Shown here piece after piece: positions 54,376 to 61,848 of a DNA stretch of 64,000 nucleotides. The stretch's first letter is position 1. Every line of letters starts with the position of its first letter. The notes beneath the pieces are model-generated. The model did no database searches, had not been told where the DNA came from, and saw only the letters and a program-made list of their open reading frames with translations. The DNA lies in NCBI RefSeq assembly GCF_014644555.1, contig NZ_BMKX01000003.1, forward strand, positions 186,001-250,000, in the 5' to 3' direction. The translations under genes and the position numbers were made by a program. This DNA is from Glutamicibacter ardleyensis. Lineage in GTDB: Bacteria > Actinomycetota > Actinomycetes > Actinomycetales > Micrococcaceae.

Positions 54376-55214
54376 GCGTCTAATCCATATCCTTCGGCGC
54401 GCAGTTCTCGACGGGTAGCTCCATCAAGCATTTTCTGCAGTAGTTCTTCTCTTCCGGGGGCCAATTCATATTTGAGTAGCTTTTGGGCCTTGGCCGGAAT
54501 TTCTTCACCGATTCCTGCCGAGGGGCAAAGCTGTGCCAAGACGCAGGCACCACACGCCGGCTTGCGGGCGTGGCAAACTCTGCGGCCGTGAAAGACTACC
54601 CGGTGGCTGAGCATGGTCCAGTCACGCTTTTCAAATAATTCACCGACCTCATGCTCTACCTTGACTGGGTCGCTCTGTCCGGTCCAGCCAAATCGATTAG
54701 CGAGCCGGCCGAAGTGTGTGTCTACGGTAATACCGGGAACGCCGAACGCGTTGCCAAGCACCACGTTAGCGGTCTTGCGTCCCACCCCGGCGAGTTTCAC
54801 CAGATCTTCGAGCTTGGCAGGAACTTCTCCGCCGTGTCGCTCGACCAGTGCCGCGGAAAGCCCCAGCAGCGATTCTGTTTTGGCGCGAAAAAAGCCCGTG
54901 GGTCGGATGAGCGCTTCGAGCTCTGAGCGGTCCGCCTGGCTCATTGCCAGCGCATCAGGGAATCGGCTAAAGAGTGCCGGGGTAATTGAGTTAACCCGTA
55001 CGTCGGTAGTTTGCGCGGAAAGTACCGTAGCAACCAGCAGCTCGAAGGGATTCTCAAAATCCAATTCTGCGACTGCATACGGGTATGCCTCGGCTAAGAG
55101 TCGGTGCATCTTGCGTGCACGCCGTTTCAGACCTAATTCAGATTCAACTTTTACTTTTGTTGCCACCAGATGATCGTGCCATGAGCCGACGATTTTTTCA
55201 TTGTTTACCTGCAC
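54372..55214 (-). CDS. nth: Endonuclease III
   Basis: Nth removes oxidised pyrimidines and cuts at abasic sites. The 280 residues have the helix-hairpin-helix [17 protein letters not shown] with the catalytic Lys (about residue 140) and the catalytic Asp in [16 protein letters not shown]. Four Cys bind a [4Fe-4S] cluster ([18 protein letters not shown], spacing 6-2-5). The N terminus is about 25 residues longer than usual, so a later start (GTG before ATKVKVES) is possible. It forms an operon with the NUDIX gene. Confidence 0.94.
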   Translation of the reverse strand: MQVNNEKIVGSWHDHLVATKVKVESELGLKRRARKMHRLLAEAYPYAVAELDFENPFELLVATVLSAQTTDVRVNSITPALFSRFPDALAMSQADRSELEALIRPTGFFRAKTESLLGLSAALVERHGGEVPAKLEDLVKLAGVGRKTANVVLGNAFGVPGITVDTHFGRLANRFGWTGQSDPVKVEHEVGELFEKRDWTMLSHRVVFHGRRVCHARKPACGACVLAQLCPSAGIGEEIPAKAQKLLKYELAPGREELLQKMLDGATRRELRAEGYGLDA

Positions 55215-55301
55215 TTCGTCGCACTCTATGACCGTTCAGCGCAGAAATTGCCCACTGCCACCTCTGTGGTGACACAAACCACAGGTGTTAGCTTGTTGGC
55301 G

Positions 55302-55317
55302 TGTAACTTTGGTCACA
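55302..55317. promoter_or_regulatory. CRP/GlxR-like site before acsA
   Basis: TGTAACTTTGGTCACA matches TGTGA-N6-TCACA with one mismatch. Its centre is 45 bases upstream of the acsA start codon. Confidence 0.6.
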
Positions 55318-55354
55318 GAGTAAATTTTGTTTAACCGAAAGGAAGCGATCACCG

Positions 55355-57331
55355 GTGAGTGATTCCAAGACCCTGGACAATCTATCCCATGAAACCCGAG
55401 CTTTTGCCCCGAGCAAAGAGTTCAGTGACCAAGCCATCGGTCAGGCCAGCCAGTATGCGGCAGCCAAAGAAGACCGCCTAGGTTACTGGGCGCAGCAGGC
55501 ACGTAGCGTACTGACCTGGGATACAGATTTTGCCGAAACCTTGGACTGGTCGGAGGCTCCGGTAGCCAAATGGTTTGTCGGCGGAAAACTCAACGCCGCC
55601 TACAACGCACTAGATCGTCACGTAGAAAACGGCCTCGGCGACCGCGTCGCCATTTACTTCGAGGGCGAACCAGGAGATACCCGCACCTACACCTACGCGC
55701 AGCTCACCGAAGAAGTGAAGAAGGCAGCTAACGCCTTCGAATCCTTAGGAGTAGTTAAGGGTGACCGTGTGGCGGTATACCTGCCAATGATCCCCGAAGC
55801 GGTCATCACCATGCTCGCCTGCGCACGTATCGGTGCCATCCATTCGGTAGTCTTCGGCGGTTTCTCTGCCGACGCGCTACGTAGCCGTATTGACGACGCG
55901 GATGCCAAGCTTGTGGTCACCGCCGACGGCACCTGGCGCCGCGGCAAGCCATCCGCGCTGAAGCCAGCGGTAGACGCTGCGCTAGAAAAGCCCGGCCACA
56001 CGGTAGAAAACGTGGTGGTAGTTAAGCGCAATGGCGAACAGACCGCCTTCGGTCCGCTGGATAAGTGGTGGCATGAGGTAGTAGACGCTGCCAGCACCGA
56101 ACATGAGGCCCCTGCTCACGATTCCGAACACCCGCTGTTTGTGCTTTACACCTCCGGTACTACCGGTACCCCAAAGGGCATTGTGCACACCACCGGTGGT
56201 TATTTGGTCCAGGGCGCGGTCACTCACCGCGATACCTTTGATCTGCATCCCGAGACCGACGTGTACTGGTGCACCGCCGATATTGGTTGGGTTACCGGCC
56301 ACTCCTACGTCACTTACGCGCCATTGATCAATGGCGCCACCCAGGTGATCTACGAAGGAACTCCAGACACCCCGCATCAGGGACGCTGGTGGGAACTGAT
56401 TGAAAAGTACAAGGTCTCGATTCTTTACACAGCACCCACCGCGATCCGCACCTTCATGAAGTGGGGCCGCGACATTCCAGACGGATATGACCTATCCTCC
56501 TTGCGCGTGCTTGGCTCAGTAGGCGAGCCAATCAACCCCGAAGCGTGGATGTGGTACCGCGATGTCATCGGCACCAACAACGGTAAAAACGGTGAACGCA
56601 AGGAAAACCCCACCCCCATCGTGGATACCTGGTGGCAGACCGAAACCGGCGCGCATATGATCACTCCACTGCCTGGCGTCACCGCGACCAAGCCGGGCTC
56701 GGCTCAGGTTGCCGTTCCAGGAATTAGCATCGACGTGGTAGATGAAGCCGGCCAGTCCGTTGCCGATGGCGAAGGCGGTTTCCTGGTCATCCGTGAGCCT
56801 TGGCCCGCCATGTTGCGTGGCATCTGGGGCGATATGGAACGCTATAAGTCCACCTACTGGTCCCGTTTTGATGACATGTACTTTGCTGGTGATGGTGCCA
56901 AGAAGGATGAGGACGGGGATATTTGGTTGCTCGGTCGCGTCGATGACGTGATGAACGTATCCGGTCACCGTCTATCCACCACCGAAATCGAATCCTCGCT
57001 AGTGGCCCACCCATATGTGGCCGAGGCCGCGGTGGTCGGTGCGAAGGACGAAACTACCGGCGAAGCCGTGGTGGCGTTCGTCATCTTGCAGACGGAACCT
57101 GCCGAGGGCGAAGACGTGGTGGCAATCCTGCGCAACCATGTGGGCAAGGATATTGGTCCCATCGCCAAACCACGTCACGTACTGGTGGTTCCGGAGCTGC
57201 CGAAGACTCGCTCGGGCAAGATTATGCGACGTCTACTCAAGGACGTGGCCGAAGGCCGCGAAGTGGGCGACTCCACCACGCTGTCCGATGCTGATGTGAT
57301 GACACAGATTGCGCAGTCAATGAAGAAGTAG
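55355..57331 (+). CDS. acsA: Acetyl-CoA synthetase
   Basis: AcsA makes acetyl-CoA from acetate, ATP and CoA. The 658 residues fit the family. The AMP-binding P-loop is [19 protein letters not shown] (about residue 262), with [11 protein letters not shown] (about 425) in the adenylate site and [19 protein letters not shown] at the hinge. The acetylatable Lys is in [13 protein letters not shown] (about 625). GTG 55355 is preceded by AAAGGAAG. A CRP-like site lies just upstream. It may be controlled after translation by acetylation and by AcuC (31-32.2 kb). Confidence 0.96.
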   Translation: MSDSKTLDNLSHETRAFAPSKEFSDQAIGQASQYAAAKEDRLGYWAQQARSVLTWDTDFAETLDWSEAPVAKWFVGGKLNAAYNALDRHVENGLGDRVAIYFEGEPGDTRTYTYAQLTEEVKKAANAFESLGVVKGDRVAVYLPMIPEAVITMLACARIGAIHSVVFGGFSADALRSRIDDADAKLVVTADGTWRRGKPSALKPAVDAALEKPGHTVENVVVVKRNGEQTAFGPLDKWWHEVVDAASTEHEAPAHDSEHPLFVLYTSGTTGTPKGIVHTTGGYLVQGAVTHRDTFDLHPETDVYWCTADIGWVTGHSYVTYAPLINGATQVIYEGTPDTPHQGRWWELIEKYKVSILYTAPTAIRTFMKWGRDIPDGYDLSSLRVLGSVGEPINPEAWMWYRDVIGTNNGKNGERKENPTPIVDTWWQTETGAHMITPLPGVTATKPGSAQVAVPGISIDVVDEAGQSVADGEGGFLVIREPWPAMLRGIWGDMERYKSTYWSRFDDMYFAGDGAKKDEDGDIWLLGRVDDVMNVSGHRLSTTEIESSLVAHPYVAEAAVVGAKDETTGEAVVAFVILQTEPAEGEDVVAILRNHVGKDIGPIAKPRHVLVVPELPKTRSGKIMRRLLKDVAEGREVGDSTTLSDADVMTQIAQSMKK

Positions 57332-57587
57332 CACTGGCTGGTTTTCATGAGAAGCCGTCACCGCCCTAGTTCATTTTCCTGCAACTCTTTGAGGGGTTGT
57401 CGGAAAGTGCCGGGGATGGTGGCGGCTTCTTTGTGCTCGTTTCATCTGAACTCCCCCACTAAAACAAACTTGAGCTCTCAACATTACGACAGATGTTACG
57501 GGCAAGCACAGCTAAATTTCCGCCTATGAGCCCCGTAATACCGGATGCAACAGCGGTGATAGCCAGAGTGTGTAATAGATTTGAATA
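57332..57587. other. Gene-free stretch after acsA
   Basis: No ORF. GAAGCCGTCACC (57351-57362) pairs with GGTGGCGGCTTC (57418-57429), one mismatch, followed by TTTG. This may be a long-loop acsA terminator. Confidence 0.35.
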
Positions 57588-58040
57588 ATGACCTACTCAG
57601 CGAAGCGCACCATCTTGTTACTGAACGGACCGAACCTGAACCTTTTGGGAACTCGCGAGCCCGAAATTTATGGGCACGATACGCTCGCGGATGTTGAGCG
57701 ACTGGCCATGCAGGCGGCCGCCGAACAGCAGCTAGATTTGGAAGCGCTTCAGTCCAACCATGAAGGTGTGCTCATTGATGCAATTCATGAGGCGAGACTG
57801 AGCAAAGGCGGCATCATCATTAACCCTGGGGCTTTCACCCACACCTCGGTGGCCATAGCCGATGCGCTTAGCGGGGTGTCCCTACCGGTAGTTGAGGTAC
57901 ATATTTCCAACGTGCATCAGCGTGAGGCATTCCGCCATCACTCATACGTTTCTGCGGTAGCGTCTTCAATCATTATTGGCGCCGGTGTTAACGGCTACCG
58001 GCTCGCGGTGCAGCAGATGGCCCATCTTCTTAGCCGCTAA
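57588..58040 (+). CDS. aroQ: 3-dehydroquinate dehydratase, type II
   Basis: AroQ dehydrates 3-dehydroquinate in the shikimate pathway. The 150 residues are the normal dodecameric type II length. The signature [20 protein letters not shown] is at residues 9-28, with the catalytic Tyr in [23 protein letters not shown] and [20 protein letters not shown] follow, the latter with the catalytic His. It is isolated from other aro genes and ends four bases into the marP 3' end (convergent overlap). Confidence 0.95.
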   Translation: MTYSAKRTILLLNGPNLNLLGTREPEIYGHDTLADVERLAMQAAAEQQLDLEALQSNHEGVLIDAIHEARLSKGGIIINPGAFTHTSVAIADALSGVSLPVVEVHISNVHQREAFRHHSYVSAVASSIIIGAGVNGYRLAVQQMAHLLSR

Positions 58041-59227
58041 TCGCTAATGCAGTCGCCAGTCTTGATTGAGTTAGTCCGTTGCCCTGCGGCTTTAAGGGCG
58101 ATTTCCATCTCTTCAAGACTCAGCGCAAAGCCGATTTCATCGTTGCCACGAGATTTAGCAAAGACCATACCTACCGCTTCGCCAGATTCACTAACCAGTG
58201 GGCCACCGGAGTTGCCCTGGGCCACCTTTGCGGTCAGCTGATACACGGATAATGAGGACGGATCTTCACCATAAATATTGGCGATAGATACCGTAGCGCG
58301 TGAGGCAACTACCGCTCCACGCACCTGCAATGGCCCACCGGCCGGGAAACCAATAAATGCTGCCTGGTCGCCGCGCCCCAGATTTTGATTTGCGAGCTCT
58401 AATGGGGTGGTGTTCATCCCATCAACGCGAAGCACCGCGATATCGGCCTCCGGATCAAAATAAACAACCTTTCCGCGGTGAAGTTCATCACCACCAACTT
58501 CCACCGTGGCAGCGCTCAAACCGGCCACCACGTGGGCGTTGGTCATCACCAGTTGGTCAGCAATAACAAAGCCAGAACCGGTCAGGTTCACACCACATTG
58601 CACGGCGGTACCGGAGATCTTAGCTACCGATTGCACGGCCGCACGCTGCAAATCATTAGGTGCCCATTCTCCAGGCTCCACTGGCTCTACCGGTGGGGCG
58701 AATGGGTCCAGCAATGCGGGGATCGTTTCGGCCATTACCGCCGAGCGTGCTGAGGAGATTGCAGTGTTTACAAACTCCGGTGTCAGCCCGCGAATTGAGG
58801 CAATCATTTTTGACTTGTCGATCTCGGTGGATAAACGCGGAATACCCATACTTGACGTGGAGAATGCCAGTGCGCCGATGACCGTGGCGGTAATAAAAAC
58901 CGAAAGCACACCGCCAGCTAAACCATCCGCGGCACGCAAGAAATCAAAGTTCATCCAACGTCTTATTCGGACCGCAAATACTCGGCCCAAGGCTTGACCC
59001 AAAACGAGCAGTACGGCCGCGGTGGCCACCATCAGGCCTACTCGCCACCAGGGGTTTGAAGCGAGGGTTGAGACCATCGGTATGGCGAAGAATGCTGCAA
59101 CGCCGCCAGCGACGAGTCCGATCATGTCGCCGACCGTGTAGAGGAAGCCACGACGAATCCCGGCAATAAAAAAAGACAACAAAACTATACAGATGGCAAG
59201 GTCTAGCCAGCTGAATATTCCGAGCAC
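58037..59227 (-). CDS. marP: MarP-type membrane-anchored serine protease
   Basis: A 396-residue protein. The N-terminal 170 residues form four membrane segments (CvpA/colicin V-like). The periplasmic trypsin-like domain carries the catalytic triad: His in [10 protein letters not shown], Asp in DIAVLRVDG and Ser in [15 protein letters not shown] Cys pair in [10 protein letters not shown] and the C-terminal GDCIS probably forms the redox-sensitive disulfide known in mycobacterial MarP, which gives acid resistance there. It lies between aroQ and crp, in the same order as in mycobacteria. Confidence 0.92.
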   Translation of the reverse strand: MLGIFSWLDLAICIVLLSFFIAGIRRGFLYTVGDMIGLVAGGVAAFFAIPMVSTLASNPWWRVGLMVATAAVLLVLGQALGRVFAVRIRRWMNFDFLRAADGLAGGVLSVFITATVIGALAFSTSSMGIPRLSTEIDKSKMIASIRGLTPEFVNTAISSARSAVMAETIPALLDPFAPPVEPVEPGEWAPNDLQRAAVQSVAKISGTAVQCGVNLTGSGFVIADQLVMTNAHVVAGLSAATVEVGGDELHRGKVVYFDPEADIAVLRVDGMNTTPLELANQNLGRGDQAAFIGFPAGGPLQVRGAVVASRATVSIANIYGEDPSSLSVYQLTAKVAQGNSGGPLVSESGEAVGMVFAKSRGNDEIGFALSLEEMEIALKAAGQRTNSIKTGDCISD

Positions 59228-59357
59228 CGAGACCCCGCTTCATTCACAAACTTTCTATTAACCCAAGGTACCCTTAGAAGCTGATGGATTTCTGCGAGGA
59301 TATTCGCGAGTTTTAGTAGGGTGAGCGTGATTCTCAACATTTCTTGGCCAAACCACG

Positions 59358-59373
59358 TGTGGAAACTGTCACA
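59358..59373. promoter_or_regulatory. CRP/GlxR-like site before its own gene
   Basis: TGTGGAAACTGTCACA matches TGTGA-N6-TCACA with one mismatch. Its centre lies about 65 bases upstream of the crp start codon, suggesting autoregulation. Confidence 0.6.
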
Positions 59374-59430
59374 TTGTTACCAAATACGGCACAATGAAGT
59401 TAGCGCTTACTACTGTTGACAGGAGATTTT

Positions 59431-60108
59431 ATGGATATCGAGGTACTGCGTCGTGCGCCGCTTTTTGCGTCGCTGGGTGATGAAGTATTCGCCACGCTAA
59501 CCGAAGAATTGACCGAGGTCGATCTGTCTCGCGGTGCATCAGTGTTCCGCGAAGGCGATCAGGGTGACCGTCTCTACTTCATCGTCTCGGGCAAGATCAA
59601 GCTTGGTCGCACTTCCGCCGACGGACGTGAAAACCTGATCGCCGTTCTCGGCCCAGGTGAACTGTTCGGCGAAATGGCGCTCTTCGATCCACACCCGCGC
59701 AACGCAACCGCAACCGCCGTGTCGGAAACCCGACTGGCAGGCCTAAGCCACGAAAACATGCGCAAGGCGATCTTGAACTCCCCGGAGGTCTCGATCCAGT
59801 TGCTGCAGGCTTTGGCTGCGCGTCTACGTCGCACTAACGAGTCCCTAGCCGATCTGGTGTTCTCCGACGTTCCTGGCCGTGTGGCCAAGGCACTGTTGGA
59901 TCTGGCTGACCGTTTCGGTCGCCCAGCAACCGATGGCATCCTGGTAGCTCACGAGCTCACCCAGGAAGAGCTGGCCCAGCTGGTCGGCGCCTCCCGCGAA
60001 ACCGTGAACAAGGCTTTGGCCGAGTTCGTGCAGCGCGGATGGCTCCGTCTGGAAGCCCGCGCAGTCGTCATCTTGGACATCCAGCGTCTGCGTCAGCGTT
60101 CACGCTAA
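59431..60108 (+). CDS. glxR: CRP/FNR-family cAMP-responsive regulator (GlxR type)
   Basis: A 225-residue global regulator. The cyclic-nucleotide domain spans about 1-120, with the phosphate-binding cassette LFGEMALFDPHPRNATATA (about residue 75-93, matching GEM...RxA). The DNA-binding helix-turn-helix is HELTQEELAQLVGASRETVN followed by KALAEF near the C terminus. ATG 59431 has AGGAG seven bases upstream; the longer frame from 59416 crosses it. This protein is the likely owner of the three palindromes in this window. Confidence 0.95.
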   Translation: MDIEVLRRAPLFASLGDEVFATLTEELTEVDLSRGASVFREGDQGDRLYFIVSGKIKLGRTSADGRENLIAVLGPGELFGEMALFDPHPRNATATAVSETRLAGLSHENMRKAILNSPEVSIQLLQALAARLRRTNESLADLVFSDVPGRVAKALLDLADRFGRPATDGILVAHELTQEELAQLVGASRETVNKALAEFVQRGWLRLEARAVVILDIQRLRQRSR

Positions 60109-60118
60109 GCATCGCTGT

Positions 60119-60170
60119 AAGAACTATGGCCGGAAATCCTTTCAAGGATTTCCGGCCATAGTTCTTTGTG
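60119..60170. terminator. Terminator after glxR
   Basis: A perfect 22-base stem (60119-60140 with 60145-60166) around a TTCA loop, followed by TTGTG. The most stable hairpin in the window, convergent with the NUDIX gene. Confidence 0.94.
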
Positions 60171-60180
60171 CGCAAAGTTT

Positions 60181-61095
60181 TTAGTGTCCTGGTTCGGCCT
60201 GCCAAGGACGAGTTGATTCGTCCCCTAAGGTTCCAAGTACTTCAAGATAATAGGTGCCATCACGCACCAGCAGGTCCGGGTGTTGAACATCCAGGCTCCG
60301 TGCACGGGAAAGGTACGCGACCACTCCGTGAGCGTCCACCATGCGCTCGAGCATGAGCTCCACCGCGGGACTGGTAATTTGTGAAAGCCGCAGCCCTTGG
60401 GTATCGGGCTGCCCAATCAGGTCTCCGAGGCCGCTGGTAGCCCGCTGCTCGATGATCTGCTCCGTACTGCACCATTGCGCCCATTGGCCCTTAGCGCGCA
60501 ATAGAGAGGGTTCCTGACGCAATGGAACCGTCGCCGCGAAGTACCAGGTGTCAAAACGGCGGAATGCGAAGTTAGGACTCACCCAGTGAGCCACCGGACG
60601 CAAGAGATCCGTGCGCAGGCCTAATCCACGTCTGCGCAAAAATTCTGCAAACTCCAGATCCTGCCCGGCAATAGCCTCACGCGCGGACATCCATTCTTCG
60701 GGATCGCTCATTTCGATGACCGATTGCTCGTCGGTGCCGGCCAGCAAGATCCCGGTTTCTTCAAAGAGTTCTCTGATCGCGCAAACAAGATGTACGCGCA
60801 CCAGCTGTTGATCCAGCACATCCAAGCGTTTGGACCACCAAGTCAGGTTCGGACCAAACCACTTGTATTCGGCTCGGTCTCCGACCTCGACGCTTCCACC
60901 GGGAAAAGCCACGCTGCCCAAGGGAGATTCACCAGAGCGGTAGCCCAAAAAGGTTTCCACGCCATGGGCGCCATCTTGGACCAGGCACACCGAGGAGGCT
61001 CGGCGCGCGGCCCGGGGTGTGCGCGAGCCATAGGTAAACCAATTTTCTGCCGCTGGAATTTGATGTGGCGGCAATTCCACCAGGCGGCGCGCCAT
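60181..61095 (-). CDS. NUDIX hydrolase with split NUDIX box
   Basis: About 304 residues. The NUDIX box is present in two parts: AFPGGSVEVGD and CAIRELFEETGILLAG, separated by about 28 extra residues (Trp/Arg-rich KWFGPNLTWWSKRL). A similar interrupted box is known in NUDT19-type CoA hydrolases. The conserved PVAHWVSPNFAFRRFDTWYF follows. ATG 61095 is a guess; the frame is open to 61335 across the ridA gene and GTG 61137 is possible. It lies after ridA on the same strand. Confidence 0.7.
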   Translation of the reverse strand: MARRLVELPPHQIPAAENWFTYGSRTPRAARRASSVCLVQDGAHGVETFLGYRSGESPLGSVAFPGGSVEVGDRAEYKWFGPNLTWWSKRLDVLDQQLVRVHLVCAIRELFEETGILLAGTDEQSVIEMSDPEEWMSAREAIAGQDLEFAEFLRRRGLGLRTDLLRPVAHWVSPNFAFRRFDTWYFAATVPLRQEPSLLRAKGQWAQWCSTEQIIEQRATSGLGDLIGQPDTQGLRLSQITSPAVELMLERMVDAHGVVAYLSRARSLDVQHPDLLVRDGTYYLEVLGTLGDESTRPWQAEPGH

Positions 61096-61156
61096 TCCGG
61101 TGCGCGCGGCAGACGGAATTGCCCGCCCCGCGCGCACACCGGAATGGCGTTGTGGA

Positions 61157-61633
61157 CTACTCAAATTCGGCGATGACCTCAACCTCAACCGGAGCGTCCA
61201 ACGGCAAGACGGCCACGCCGACTGCCGAACGTGCATGCACTCCGGCTTCGCCAAGAACATTTCCGAAGAATTCGGATGCTCCGTTGATGACGCCAGGCTG
61301 GCCGGTAAACGCAGGATCCGACGACACGAAGCCAACGACCTTCACGATACGCTTAATGCGATCTAGGTCACCTATTTCTGCCTTGATCGCTGCCAGCGCA
61401 TTCAGTGCGCAGGTCTGTGCCAGAGCCTTGGCTTCTTCAGCCGAGACCTCTGCCCCGACTTTGCCTCGAGCTGAGAGTTCACCGTTAATCAGCGGCAGCT
61501 GTCCGGAGGTGTAAACGTAGTTGCCAGTGGTGACCGCAGGCAGGTACGCGGCGACCGGCTTGGCCACAGCTGGCAACGAAAGACCGAGCTCGGCCAGTCT
61601 GGCCTCGACACGCGAGGAAGTAGCTTCTTGCAT
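61157..61633 (-). CDS. ridA: RidA/YjgF-family deaminase
   Basis: A 158-residue protein of the Rid family, which hydrolyses reactive enamine/imine intermediates from PLP enzymes. The expected motifs are YTSGQLPLINGE (Gln/Leu/Gly), LNALAAIKAEIGDLDRIKRI and VGVAVLPLDAPVEVEVIAEF. The key Arg is in HARSAVGVA. ATG 61633 starts 22 bases after the DUF4177 stop. Operon with the NUDIX gene. Confidence 0.87.
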   Translation of the reverse strand: MQEATSSRVEARLAELGLSLPAVAKPVAAYLPAVTTGNYVYTSGQLPLINGELSARGKVGAEVSAEEAKALAQTCALNALAAIKAEIGDLDRIKRIVKVVGFVSSDPAFTGQPGVINGASEFFGNVLGEAGVHARSAVGVAVLPLDAPVEVEVIAEFE

Positions 61634-61655
61634 GGGGTTTTACTCCTTCTAAAAG

Positions 61656-61811
61656 TTAGGCTTTTGGACGCTTCATGTAGGCCACTGGATTGGTTCCATT
61701 GGGGCCTGGAACGATTGCTACCAGCTCCCAACCATCGTCACCCCACTGATCCAAAATCTGCTTGGTTGCGTGGATAACGAGCGGCAAAGTGGCGTATTCC
61801 CATTTAGTCAT
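61656..61811 (-). CDS. DUF4177-like small protein
   Basis: A 51-residue protein, MTKWEYATLPLVIH followed by ILDQWGDDGWELVAIVPGPNG, close to the DUF4177 family of small actinobacterial proteins. It starts at ATG 61811 and is first in the minus-strand run with ridA. Function unknown. It is divergent from the PBP gene, 37 bases apart. Confidence 0.75.
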   Translation of the reverse strand: MTKWEYATLPLVIHATKQILDQWGDDGWELVAIVPGPNGTNPVAYMKRPKA

Positions 61812-61848
61812 ACTCGATACGTTAGCGCGTCCTTGTAAACTAGTAGGT

